Assembly (NCBI RefSeq): GCF_001676655.1
Contig: NZ_LZDB01000002.1
Coordinates: 186,001-250,000 of the forward strand
Direction: 5' to 3'
DNA length: 64,000 bases
DNA from: Perlucidibaca aquatica
Lineage (GTDB): Bacteria > Pseudomonadota > Gammaproteobacteria > Pseudomonadales > Moraxellaceae
Under the pieces are notes generated by a model. It worked only from the letters and a program-made list of their open reading frames with translations. It searched no databases and was not told where the DNA came from. This document shows positions 45,535 to 53,666 of the stretch, in pieces (position 1 is the stretch's first letter; every line of letters starts with the position of its first letter). The position numbers and the translations under genes were made by a program.

Positions 45535-47049
45535 ATGACCGTCATCAAGAAAGACGACCTCATCCAGAGCGTCGCCGATGCCCTGCAATACATCTCCTAC
45601 TACCACCCGGTAGACTTCATCCAGGCCATCAACGCCGCCTACGAGCGTGAAGAAAACCAGGCGGCCAAGGATGCGATGGCGCAGATTCTGATCAACTCGC
45701 GCATGTGTGCCGAGGGTCATCGCCCGATCTGCCAAGACACCGGCATCGTCACCATCTTCGTCAAGGTCGGCATGGACGTGCGCTGGGATCTCGGCGACCT
45801 CAGCCTCGATGACGCCATCAACGAAGGCGTTCGCCGCGCCTACCTGAACCCGGACAACGTGCTGCGCGCGTCGATCCTGCGTGACCCGGCCGGCAAGCGC
45901 ACCAACACCAAAGACAACACGCCAGCGGTGATCCACTACAGCATCGTGCCGGGCAACAAGGTCGACATTACCGTCGCGGCCAAGGGCGGCGGCTCCGAGA
46001 ACAAGTCGAAGATGGCCATGCTCAACCCGTCCGACAGCATTGTGGATTGGGTGCTGAAGACCGTGCCGACCATGGGCGCCGGCTGGTGCCCGCCGGGCAT
46101 GCTAGGCATCGGCATCGGCGGCACCGCCGAGAAGGCCGCGCTGCTCGCCAAGGAATCGCTGATGGACCCGGTGGATATCCAGGAGCTGATCGCCCGTGGC
46201 CCGTCGAACCGCATCGAAGAGCTGCGCATCGAGCTCTACGAGAAGGTCAACGCGCTCGGCATTGGCGCTCAGGGCCTCGGTGGTCTGACCACCGTTATCG
46301 ACATCAAGATTCTCGACTACCCGACCCACGCCGCCTCGCTGCCGGTGGCGATGATCCCGAACTGTGCCGCCACCCGTCATGTGCATTTCGAGCTGGATGG
46401 CTCCGGCCCTGCCGAACTGGAAGTGCCGAAGCTGGAAGACTGGCCCAAGCTCACCTTCGATGCCTCGAAGTCGCGTCGCGTCAATCTCGATGACATCACC
46501 CCGGAAGAGATCGCGTCGTGGCAGCCGGGCGAGACGCTGCTGCTCACCGGCACCATGTACACCGGCCGCGACGCCGCGCACAAGCGCATGGTCGAGATGT
46601 TCGCCAAGGGCGAAGAACTGCCGGTGGATCTGAAGGGCAAGTTCATCTACTACGTCGGCCCGGTCGATCCGGTGCGCGACGAAGTCGTCGGCCCGGCCGG
46701 CCCGACCACGGCCACCCGCATGGACAAGTTTACGGAGACGGTGCTGGCGAAGACCGGGCTGTACGGCATGATCGGCAAGTCCGAGCGCGGCCCGGCTGGC
46801 ATCGCCGCCATCAAGAACCACAAAGCGGTCTACCTGATGGCCGTGGGTGGCGCGGCGTATCTGGTGTCGAAGGCAATCCGCAAGTCGCGGGTTGTGGCGT
46901 TTGAAGACTTCGGCATGGAAGCGATCTACGAGTTCGTGGTTGAAGACATGCCAGTCAGCGTAGCGGTGGATGTGACCGGTAACTCCGTGCATGAGACTGC
47001 GCCGAAGATCTGGCAGGCGAAGATCGGGAAGATTCCGGTGACGAACTGA
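45535..47049 (+). CDS. fumA: Fumarate hydratase, class I (iron-sulfur)
   Basis: 504 residues of the 4Fe-4S class I fumarase, which interconverts fumarate and malate in the TCA cycle. The N-terminal alpha part includes 'RPICQDTGIVTIFVKVG' with a cluster Cys, 'KGGGSENKSKMAML', 'GWCPPGMLGIGIGGT' and 'GLGGLTTVIDIKI'; the C-terminal beta part includes 'LLTGTMYTGRDAAHKRM', 'GPTTATRMDKFTE' and 'KSERGP'. The codon choice is uniformly C/G-ending, which suggests high expression. Confidence 0.95.
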   Translation: MTVIKKDDLIQSVADALQYISYYHPVDFIQAINAAYEREENQAAKDAMAQILINSRMCAEGHRPICQDTGIVTIFVKVGMDVRWDLGDLSLDDAINEGVRRAYLNPDNVLRASILRDPAGKRTNTKDNTPAVIHYSIVPGNKVDITVAAKGGGSENKSKMAMLNPSDSIVDWVLKTVPTMGAGWCPPGMLGIGIGGTAEKAALLAKESLMDPVDIQELIARGPSNRIEELRIELYEKVNALGIGAQGLGGLTTVIDIKILDYPTHAASLPVAMIPNCAATRHVHFELDGSGPAELEVPKLEDWPKLTFDASKSRRVNLDDITPEEIASWQPGETLLLTGTMYTGRDAAHKRMVEMFAKGEELPVDLKGKFIYYVGPVDPVRDEVVGPAGPTTATRMDKFTETVLAKTGLYGMIGKSERGPAGIAAIKNHKAVYLMAVGGAAYLVSKAIRKSRVVAFEDFGMEAIYEFVVEDMPVSVAVDVTGNSVHETAPKIWQAKIGKIPVTN

Positions 47050-47129
47050 GCTTTATTGTTGTGATGGACAGGGAGGTTCGCATCAGCGGGCCTCTTTGTT
47101 TTCTGGCGTATTGAGGTTATCTTGACGAA

Positions 47130-47315
47130 ATGCGTACTCCAGCCGAATTGACAGTCTTCAAGGTTCAGCAAGCCATAGGCTCCATGGCTATTGAAGGCAT
47201 TCGCCTGTCTCCCAAGACTCAGCATGTCATGCTTGAAATAGCCAGCGGTCAGGTATCGGCCACTGAAGTGAAGCAAGCCTTGATTGCGCAGTACAAGCAG
47301 AAAGCCTCTGCATGA
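47130..47315 (+). CDS. VbhA-like antitoxin of Fic module A
   Basis: 61 residues forming the small class I Fic antitoxin. The inhibitory helix motif (S/T)xxxE(G/N) is present as 'SMAIEG' near residues 18-23; its Glu normally reaches into the Fic active site and blocks ATP positioning. The rest ('LEIASGQVSATEVKQALIAQY') is the VbhA-type C-terminal part. It overlaps the toxin start by four bases, as expected for a coupled pair. Confidence 0.87.
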   Translation: MRTPAELTVFKVQQAIGSMAIEGIRLSPKTQHVMLEIASGQVSATEVKQALIAQYKQKASA

Positions 47316-47932
47316 CCGTTGCAGCGGGCTATGAGCATTACGACATTCAGGATGAAGATCCTTACCTGATTCCCGGCTCTACTTGTTTGATTAATAGCTT
47401 GGGCATCACAGACACTCAACTGCTCAACGAGGCTGAAGAAAAAATCAGTGCTGCCGCGTATGCTGAGTTGATCCAGTCACCTGCTGTGCCAACCTTTGAT
47501 CTGCATCATTTGTGCCTGATACATCAGCGGTTGTTTGGTGACATCTACCCTTGGGCGGGCATACCGCGCTATACAGAAATTGCCAAAGGCGGAGTTCTAT
47601 TTTTGCCTTACCGTTTGATTGAGGCCAAGGCAATTGAAGTATTCGATGATTTGCATGCTGAAAATCTTCTGCGCGATCTGCCCATGGCCGATTTTGCAAC
47701 GCGAGCAGGGTATTTTTTGGCGCGTATCAATGCCATGCACCCGTTCCGCGAAGGCAATGGCAGAACACAGCGCATTTTGCTGGATCAGCTGGCTGAACTT
47801 TCTGGGTTCGCATTCGCATGGTCGGCTATTTCTGGCGAACAGATGGCAATGGCATGTCGCGCAGCGCGTCAACATGAAGCGGACTTCAACAAGCTGAGTC
47901 ATTTGTTACGACTGCACATCATGTTGATTTGA
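47312..47932 (+). CDS. Fic family toxin (AMPylase), module A
   Basis: 206 residues with the intact Fic motif 'HPFREGNGRTQR' (HxFx(D/E)GNGRxxR) near 143-154. The N-terminal 'DPYLIPGSTCL' and 'LHHLCLIHQRLFGDIYPWAG' belong to the VbhT/Fic core. Such enzymes transfer AMP to targets; class I toxins of this type modify gyrase and topoisomerase IV in characterised cases. The residues surrounding the flap are those that differ most from module B, which may mean different targets or antitoxin specificity. Confidence 0.92.
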   Translation: MTVAAGYEHYDIQDEDPYLIPGSTCLINSLGITDTQLLNEAEEKISAAAYAELIQSPAVPTFDLHHLCLIHQRLFGDIYPWAGIPRYTEIAKGGVLFLPYRLIEAKAIEVFDDLHAENLLRDLPMADFATRAGYFLARINAMHPFREGNGRTQRILLDQLAELSGFAFAWSAISGEQMAMACRAARQHEADFNKLSHLLRLHIMLI

Positions 47933-47983
47933 AGCACAAAGCTAGGGGCTACTCAAATTTGGGAAAATGTCGGCTCACCGCCA

Positions 47984-48029
47984 CTTTGACTTGGCTCGCA
48001 GGCCCTAAGCAAGCCACGCCAGGTTAGGT
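47984..48029 (-). other. Degenerate attC-like end of cassette locus 2
   Basis: On the minus strand ACCTAAC directly follows the stop of the 48031 gene, then a hairpin (TGGCTTGC / GCGAGCCA, 48009-48016 and 47992-47999) and a poor R' match. It has the size and form of a short attC, but the far core is not convincing. Confidence 0.4.
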
Positions 48030-48030
48030 A

Positions 48031-48702
48031 TCATTCTTTCTCCTTAGCGCCGTCAATCGACTGCCGCAACTCATACAGCTGGTCGAGAAGCTGTTGAAGA
48101 TCGCTCAACAACTCGTCGAAGCGAGGCGGCGGCGGAAGACTTGCGTTGACTGGAATTGGAGTAAGCGCGTGCGCTGGCTTTTCAGACATAGCCACTTTCA
48201 TTCCTTCGGCCAAGACACCGATTCCAAAAATGTCGCCGGAGATTCGGACGATTATGTCGACGCAAGTACCTGGCATGAATCGGAAGCCGTCACGCTGCAG
48301 AAGTTCCGCATACCGTTCTTCAATGGATTTGGCGATTTGCGCGAGCGCGAGCGTGGGGCGGCCACCTTCACTGAGCATTTCCTTGGCATAGCCAACCCTT
48401 GCATGCAGATCCTTCGTGATCGCGATCAAGTGATGGGTTGTTCTAACAAGCTCTTGCCGCCTGTCGTCTTCTCTGAGGATGTGGCCATTTGAGATCAGCC
48501 GATTTGCCATCCGGACAGCGACCAAGACCGATAGAAGCGGAACAACTTGAGGCAGCAATGGCCAAAGCTCTTGATGCCGGCACTCGTAAATCAACATTGC
48601 TCCACGTAGGGCAAAGGCGAGCAAGAAGGCGATCACCACATACGTCAACGCGTCTATGTCGCGGTCACTTCGCTTGTATGCGGCTAAGAGCGTTTCGATC
48701 AT
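48031..48702 (-). CDS. Two-helix membrane protein (cassette gene), unknown function
   Basis: 223 residues. Two membrane helices ('ALTYVVIAFLLAFALRGAML' and 'LLPQVVPLLSVLVAVRMANRLI') are followed by a roughly 150-residue cytoplasmic region with helices ('QELVRTTHHLIAITKDLHARVGYAKEML'), a Pro-rich stretch near 195 and a C-terminal coiled coil ('ELLSDLQQLLDQLYELRQSID'). No family recognised. The stop abuts an ACCTAAC core. It is second after the HEPN-like gene in the same direction. Confidence 0.65.
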   Translation of the reverse strand: MIETLLAAYKRSDRDIDALTYVVIAFLLAFALRGAMLIYECRHQELWPLLPQVVPLLSVLVAVRMANRLISNGHILREDDRRQELVRTTHHLIAITKDLHARVGYAKEMLSEGGRPTLALAQIAKSIEERYAELLQRDGFRFMPGTCVDIIVRISGDIFGIGVLAEGMKVAMSEKPAHALTPIPVNASLPPPPRFDELLSDLQQLLDQLYELRQSIDGAKEKE

Positions 48703-48713
48703 GAGTACTTGAT

Positions 48714-48732
48714 CCTTAACCTGTTGTTAGGT
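48714..48732 (-). other. Very short core-to-core junction, cassette locus 2
   Basis: Minus strand ACCTAAC-AACAG-GTTAAGG: two integron-like core boxes separated by five bases between the two cassette genes. It resembles the 27-bp junction at 24601-24627 in locus 1. Confidence 0.4.
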
Positions 48733-48738
48733 CTTGCC

Positions 48739-49140
48739 TCACAGGAGCCCCTGAACTGCAGTGGCAAGCTTCTGCAGAAAATCTAGATTTACAGACGCAG
48801 CGCTCTGCTCGTAAATGTATCGCCACTCCTCAAACGCATTTGCTACGGTAGCCAACTCTCGCTTGAAGTCGACGTCTGTAAATCCAACGGCTGCAATCAG
48901 GGCTGCCTGCTCGCTGCCATTCAATTTTCCGAATAATTTCTCAAGGTTATGGCTCTTAAACGTGTCATCTCTTCTGAGCAGAAGTGTTTTCATGCCCAGT
49001 TCAACGGAGAAGGCAGCCGAAACAATAGCAGGCACAACCAAGAACTCTATTTGAGCTGGACCCACTTGCCGCTGCTCCATGCAGCGCTGGAATGCTTTGT
49101 AAAACGACAACGATGAATTTTGTGTTTGTCCAATGTTCAT
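48739..49140 (-). CDS. HEPN-like protein (first gene of cassette locus 2)
   Basis: 133 residues, mostly helical. 'AAFSVELGMKTLLLRRDDTFKSHNLEKLFGKL' and 'ANAFEEWRYIYEQSA' are the typical anchor positions of HEPN-domain proteins ('..sHdLekLf..l' and '..WRY.yE'), many of which are RNases or nucleotidyltransferase partners in toxin-antitoxin and defence systems. No clear RxxxxH catalytic motif is visible, so activity is uncertain. It begins behind an ACCTAAC/GTTAGGT core and the shared leader. Confidence 0.65.
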   Translation of the reverse strand: MNIGQTQNSSLSFYKAFQRCMEQRQVGPAQIEFLVVPAIVSAAFSVELGMKTLLLRRDDTFKSHNLEKLFGKLNGSEQAALIAAVGFTDVDFKRELATVANAFEEWRYIYEQSAASVNLDFLQKLATAVQGLL

Positions 49141-49155
49141 GATGTTTCTCCAAAG

Positions 49156-49286
49156 ACCTAACTTGGTTTGTTCCGCAGCATTACGGCGTAATAAGTTTCG
49201 CCTACTATATCAATCGGAGAGAAGAGCAATGCCTTCAATACCTTGGTACAACAGACACAGCACTCCTTCCCGACAAATACCGCAAA
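49156..49286 (-). promoter_or_regulatory. Leader of cassette locus 2, homologous to 24939-25078
   Basis: 131 bp ending in GTTAGGT before the HEPN-like gene. It shares with locus 1 a 31-bp distal block differing at about three positions, a middle block (TTGAAGGC.TTG..CTTC on the minus strand), and the core-proximal AACCAAGTTAGG block. The imperfect inverted CCGCAGCATTACGG replaces the perfect palindrome of locus 1. It may be an attI-like site or a cassette promoter. Confidence 0.55.
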
Positions 49287-49360
49287 TTCTCTGGCCTTGA
49301 GCATGCCAGCAGGCTGCAATCGGAGCAACCAGCTAGATATATCGTAAAGGCCGCCGATTC

Positions 49361-49390
49361 AAAGCAAGCGCTCATGTGAGCGCTTGCTTT
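49361..49390 (-). terminator. Hairpin terminator of the restriction-modification gene
   Basis: Perfect 14-bp arms (AAAGCAAGCGCTCA / TGAGCGCTTGCTTT) around TG, eleven bases after the gene's stop on the minus strand. The 3' arm ends in TTT. It separates that gene from the leader of cassette locus 2. Confidence 0.75.
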
Positions 49391-49400
49391 CGAACGCCTT

Positions 49401-52400
49401 TCAGCCCGCCAATCGATATCGCCGCTCTTCACAAATCACCATACCTAAGTCCTGCAATGCATCCAGCACGGACTGAACCGATTGCACGGGTGAGCGCTTG
49501 TAGTGGTTCGCGACTTCTTCAATAGTCTGTTGACCTGTGCTGAGAGCCAATCGTACTGCAGCCACTTGCTCGCGCATCTGCTTCGGCCAGGCTTGCTTGT
49601 TTGTGCTAGCAGGGATTGGCGCGATGGCGTCATCGCTTGTTTCTTCAAGATCAGCCTCTTGCTGAACGGGTGTGTGATGGGCCGAGGGGTTTTGATATTC
49701 AGGCCTCAGCCAACGCACATGGCCCTTGGCTTCTTCGGCAGCGCGTTCAGCGTTTAGGGCAACTAAACGGCGTAGCAATTCTTCCTCGGCTTCGGCCTGT
49801 GCTTCAGATTTGTCTGGCAGCGGCGTGGTTGCGCCGGGCAGGCCGACCAACTTGTCGGCCAAGTCATCCCAGCCATAGGCGGTGAACACGGCGCGGTCGA
49901 GTTCGTCGTGCAGTTCGCGCAGCACGGAAACCAAACCCTGCTCGTGGATGGTCTTGTCTTTGGCGGACAGAGCCTCGCCGCTACGCAGCTTTTCCAGCAC
50001 ATTGTACATGCCGGTCAGCGTCAGTTCAGGATGTTGAGCTTGTTGGCGTTTACGGTGGGCATCTAGGCGCACGGCCAGGTCGCGGACTAGCGTCTGCTGC
50101 TCGACGCTGGCATCAGGAAACGGGAAAGTTTCAAAACAATCAGTATGGTTATAGGTTGAGTCATTACCGATACCTAACCATGCTCCCGATGACATTGCCC
50201 AGGTTACGTGAACTCTTGAAGTTAAGCACCCAAGTTCATATCCGGTTTCAATAGCAATAACAACGATTTTACTCTCTGCAATTATTTCGCTACTGAGTAG
50301 CTGAAAAACGCGGTGCTTGGCAGTTCTAGTTGTAGCTACGTAGTACTGAAGTCCAGAAATCGCATCTCGAAGTGTTTGACCAGATCGCCTAAATAGCCAC
50401 CAGTTTTCAGCAGTACGATTCTCCCTGTTTAAAGTTCGCATATCTTTAACACGGTCATAAACCAACTGGTAAAGCTGTGGATACTCTATGCTCAAATTTG
50501 TATTGTTAAGCCCGTGAAAATCTAAGACGTAATACTTAATTGCACCATCAACTAGTTGGCTGCCATTCAAATATGGTTTAAGCACTTTATATGTGCCCGG
50601 AATTGCTTCAAGTAAAATTCGAGCCTGCTCTTTATCGACAAGAAAACCTTGATTGCCAAGCTCAAACCCTTTTAGAGCTATTTTTTTATTTGATGCTAAG
50701 TGAGAAGCGCCAGCCACATCTGCTCCAACCTTCAAGTCAGCAAATAATCGACCATGCCGTTCCTGTAAATTAACTTCAATCTCATCTTGGCTTAGTGCAT
50801 TGCCGAACTCCTCTCGTACCAGCAGTAGCCGGCCACGCTCGGAGCTCACGTAGCCAACCGTCATCGCAATTCGCACAGCGGCACCATCGGCCGAATCCAC
50901 CCACGGATGGTCAGGAATGGCAAAGGCCAGCGACAGCGGATTCTTGGCACTTAACTGCTCTTGAATTACGCGGCGATTAAAAGTCTGGCGAATGCTGTTG
51001 GTGGTAATAAAGCCGAATCGCTTGGCCTGTCCAGCGCGCACACTTTCGGCGGCAATGTGCCACCAATACATCACAAAATCGGCAGATTCTGGCACGGCCT
51101 TCCAGGTATTGCGCACGGCATCCACATAGCCATCACCCAAGGCGCGGCGCATGGTGGATGCGCCAATAAACGGCGGATTCCCCACAATATAATCCGCTTG
51201 CGGCCACACCGCTTTGCGCGGGTTGCGATACACAGACTGCTCCACCTGCGCCGATTCATCGGGCACCGGCTCGCCGGTAATCGGGCTGGTCTTGGTGGTC
51301 AGGCCATCCCAGCGCGTCACAGGTTTGCTCGTGTCGTCGCGCAGTAGCTCCACCGAGTCGTAGCTCAATAGGGCATCGCGGCTTTCGATGTTCTTGAAGT
51401 CACGCAGCACCGGCTCCGGCGGGTTCACCGCGCCGAAGGTGCGGAAATGCCATTGCAGGTAGCCAATCCACAGCACAATTTCGGCGATGCGCGCGGCGCG
51501 CGGGTTGATTTCCAGCCCCAGAAACTGGTGTGGGTCTACCGTTACGCCTTGCAGCTCCAGCAGGCCCTGCGATTCGCCCAGGTCATGCAGCAGGTTCAGC
51601 ACTTCGCCTTCCAGGCGCTTCATGTGCTCTAGCGTGACATACAGAAAGTTGCCGCTGCCGCAGGCGGGGTCCAGCACGCGCACGGTACACAGGTGGTGGT
51701 GGAAAGCGCGCACTTCGGCCACGGCGTCTTTGTGCTTGTTCAACGATTCATAGGTCAGGGCGGCGGCCTGCACTTCCTGCCATTCGGCGCGCAGCGGTTC
51801 GATGACCGTGGGAAACACCAGCCGCTCCACATAGGCACGCGGCGTGTAGTGCGCGCCCAGCTTGTGCCGCTCGCGCGGGTCTAGCGCACGCTCTAGCAGG
51901 GTGCCGAAAATGGCCGGCTCCACATAGCGCCAGTCCGCCTCGGAGGCTTTCAGCAGCAAGGCGATTTGGTCGCGATTCAGCGGGATGGCATGCGCTTCGG
52001 CGAACAGCCCGCCGTTGAACTTGAGCACGGTGGTTTCCAGCAGCGGCGAGAAGCCGCCCTGGTTCATGGTTTGCCACAGGTGCTCGACCATGGGCGCGAA
52101 GGTGTCGGGCTTGTGCTGCAGCTTGTGCAGCAACTCCGTGAAGCCGCGCTCCGGCAGCAGGCCCACATCTTCGGCGAACATGGTGAACAGGGCGCGCATG
52201 AGGAAGCTGGCCACGAGCTGCGGTGGGTGGCCGCCGCCTTCCAGCGATTTCGCCAGCTTGGCGAGCTGGTCGGCAATTTCGCGGGTGACTTTGGCCGAGC
52301 GTCGCGCCGGGTCCAGCGCCATCGGGTCGGTCCACACGGCGCGCAGGCGTTCGCGGATGCCTTCGTTTTGCAGGTCTTCCAGCCGAATGCGATGGCTGCG

Positions 52401-52853
52401 TGCATCGGGGTAGGGCGTGTAAGTGGCCCCGGAGCGGCTGAATTCGGCATACAGTTCAATGTTGCGACCCACATCCACCACCAGAATGAACGGTGGCCGG
52501 CCTTCATCGGCGGGCAGGGCGCGGGCGTACTGGTCGGCCTGGTTGTGGGCCTTGAGCATGGCTTTGTCCCAGCCTGAGCTATCCAGCGTTTTGCCGGTTT
52601 GCTTGGCTTCCAGCACAAAGCTGCCGCGTTTGTAGAGGTCGATGAAACCGTTGTTTTCGCTACCGTCCGGCTGCTTGATGATCACGCGGCGCTCGAACAC
52701 ATAGGCGTTGTCGCGAGTGTCATCGCCGGCCGGCTCGGGTAGCGGCAGGTCGAGCAGGGTGCAAAGTTCGGTTAGAAATAGCTGGTAGTTGGCGCGTTCA
52801 GTGCCGCCGGCTTGCTGCCAGCGGGCCATGAATGTAGGTAGTGCGTCCTTCAC
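49401..52853 (-). CDS. Single-chain restriction-modification enzyme (type IIL/MmeI-like)
   Basis: 1150 residues. N-terminal nuclease-like part with PD-ExK-like 'GFIDLYKRGSFVLEAKQTGK' near 68-87; a helical region ('FLMRALFTMFAEDVGLLPE'); an N6-adenine methylase with 'VRVLDPACGSGNFLYV' (motif I) near 395 and 'IVGNPPFIGAS' (motif IV) near 560; a target-recognition region about 690-920; and a C-terminal winged helix ('EEVANHYKRSPVQSVQSVLDAL'). One protein thus could methylate and cut, as in MmeI-type enzymes. A BREX PglX or DISARM methylase is the main alternative, but no partners of either are nearby. The recognition-region DNA is markedly more AT-rich than the rest. Confidence 0.85.
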   Translation of the reverse strand: MKDALPTFMARWQQAGGTERANYQLFLTELCTLLDLPLPEPAGDDTRDNAYVFERRVIIKQPDGSENNGFIDLYKRGSFVLEAKQTGKTLDSSGWDKAMLKAHNQADQYARALPADEGRPPFILVVDVGRNIELYAEFSRSGATYTPYPDARSHRIRLEDLQNEGIRERLRAVWTDPMALDPARRSAKVTREIADQLAKLAKSLEGGGHPPQLVASFLMRALFTMFAEDVGLLPERGFTELLHKLQHKPDTFAPMVEHLWQTMNQGGFSPLLETTVLKFNGGLFAEAHAIPLNRDQIALLLKASEADWRYVEPAIFGTLLERALDPRERHKLGAHYTPRAYVERLVFPTVIEPLRAEWQEVQAAALTYESLNKHKDAVAEVRAFHHHLCTVRVLDPACGSGNFLYVTLEHMKRLEGEVLNLLHDLGESQGLLELQGVTVDPHQFLGLEINPRAARIAEIVLWIGYLQWHFRTFGAVNPPEPVLRDFKNIESRDALLSYDSVELLRDDTSKPVTRWDGLTTKTSPITGEPVPDESAQVEQSVYRNPRKAVWPQADYIVGNPPFIGASTMRRALGDGYVDAVRNTWKAVPESADFVMYWWHIAAESVRAGQAKRFGFITTNSIRQTFNRRVIQEQLSAKNPLSLAFAIPDHPWVDSADGAAVRIAMTVGYVSSERGRLLLVREEFGNALSQDEIEVNLQERHGRLFADLKVGADVAGASHLASNKKIALKGFELGNQGFLVDKEQARILLEAIPGTYKVLKPYLNGSQLVDGAIKYYVLDFHGLNNTNLSIEYPQLYQLVYDRVKDMRTLNRENRTAENWWLFRRSGQTLRDAISGLQYYVATTRTAKHRVFQLLSSEIIAESKIVVIAIETGYELGCLTSRVHVTWAMSSGAWLGIGNDSTYNHTDCFETFPFPDASVEQQTLVRDLAVRLDAHRKRQQAQHPELTLTGMYNVLEKLRSGEALSAKDKTIHEQGLVSVLRELHDELDRAVFTAYGWDDLADKLVGLPGATTPLPDKSEAQAEAEEELLRRLVALNAERAAEEAKGHVRWLRPEYQNPSAHHTPVQQEADLEETSDDAIAPIPASTNKQAWPKQMREQVAAVRLALSTGQQTIEEVANHYKRSPVQSVQSVLDALQDLGMVICEERRYRLAG

Positions 52854-52940
52854 ATGCTGCTCCCTGAGTTATGTGGCCGACTATAACGGCTGGCAAGCTC
52901 ACAGAGGTAGCCTGTCGGAAATGTTGCGGCGATACGACCG

Positions 52941-53264
52941 TTAACGAGCGATCCCGAGAAACACCAGCAATGCCCGCTCCACCGCCACCAGCGTGTCTGC
53001 TCCCACGGTACCGAATGCCGGCCCCAGTTTGTCGCGGCGCACTGTCACGGCCTTGTCCACCATGATCTGCGAGGCGGCTTTCAGGCCATTTCGCGCATCA
53101 GGCAGCAGAGGAATGCGGAATAGTGGTGAGTGCGTGACCGTGCTGGTCAAGGGCAGTACGGTCACGGAGTCCAGCGCGGTGAAAGCATCAGCTTGCAAAA
53201 TCAAGGCGGGGCGGGGTTTGCCAAAGTCGCCGGATGTGACAATGGTCACCAGATTGCCGCGCAT
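52941..53264 (-). CDS. MazF/PemK-type endoribonuclease toxin
   Basis: 107 residues of the CcdB/PemK fold: 'GNLVTIVTSGDFGKPRPALILQAD' at the start, the 'SVTVLPLTSTVTHSPLFRIPL' strand, and 'ASQIMVDKAVTVRRDKLG'. The family cuts RNA at short sequences. The ATG overlaps the antitoxin stop by one base (TGATG), a normal toxin-antitoxin arrangement. Confidence 0.88.
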   Translation of the reverse strand: MRGNLVTIVTSGDFGKPRPALILQADAFTALDSVTVLPLTSTVTHSPLFRIPLLPDARNGLKAASQIMVDKAVTVRRDKLGPAFGTVGADTLVAVERALLVFLGIAR

Positions 53265-53488
53265 CAGGCAGTCCAGTGGTCAATGTCGGAGAGCGCATCA
53301 TCGAGCAGAGTATCTAGTTCGTGATCGCCTGCATCGGCCTGATTGGCGAGCAGGCATTGCTGCCGCGCGATGTCGGCAAAATCTGATCGACGAGTATCCA
53401 TGACCCAGAATTGCACCGGGCGAAGCCCAGCTTCACGCAGCGCATCGCGATGCTTCTGCACGCGCTGATTGATAGGTTGGTTGGCCAT
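53264..53488 (-). CDS. MazE-like antitoxin (DUF3018 type)
   Basis: 74 residues from ATG 53488, preceded by AGGAG. 'QRVQKHRDALREAGLRPVQFWVMDTR' is the DNA-binding part of the DUF3018 antitoxins; the acidic C-terminus ('DHELDTLLDDALSDIDHW') would bind the toxin. The upstream-extended frame to 53590 crosses the promoter dyad and is unlikely to be translated. Confidence 0.85.
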   Translation of the reverse strand: MANQPINQRVQKHRDALREAGLRPVQFWVMDTRRSDFADIARQQCLLANQADAGDHELDTLLDDALSDIDHWTA

Positions 53489-53509
53489 GATGAGGCTCCT
53501 GTTGTGTTT

Positions 53510-53544
53510 CATGTAACATTCTGGCGCAGAAGTGGTGTTACATG
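53510..53544. promoter_or_regulatory. Inverted repeat, likely MazEF autoregulatory operator
   Basis: CATGTAACA at 53510-53518 and TGTTACATG at 53536-53544, exact inverted 9-mers 17 bp apart, 22 bp upstream of the antitoxin start. Antitoxins of this kind repress their own operon. Confidence 0.6.
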
Positions 53545-53666
53545 CAACATGTGCTGGCGGTTCAATAAAAGGTATAGACTGCTGATTCATGTTTCGCTAG
53601 AGCGAGGGGTGCGATACTTCATCGTCATTCGCGCCTCCTTGTTCCCGCTACTGCAGGAGCTTGACC

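Larger units (their letters stand above)
47085..47936 (+). repeat. Direct repeat A: promoter plus Fic module
   Basis: About 850 bp matching 55380-56230 in the same orientation. It includes about 45 bp upstream (CTCTTTGTTTT..GCGTATTG..GTTATCTT), the antitoxin and toxin genes, and ends just after the toxin stop (CACATCAT.TTGATTTGAA). By my count 26 of 206 toxin residues differ. Confidence 0.85.

Noticed and set aside
46102-46992. 296-codon minus-strand frame opposite fumarase
   Set aside because: His/Arg/Asp-rich shadow of the strongly codon-biased fumA.
49401-52853. BREX PglX or DISARM methylase
   Set aside because: None of the partner genes (brxC, pglZ, drmA/B/C and so on) is present nearby, and the N-terminal nuclease-like motif fits a stand-alone MmeI-type enzyme better.
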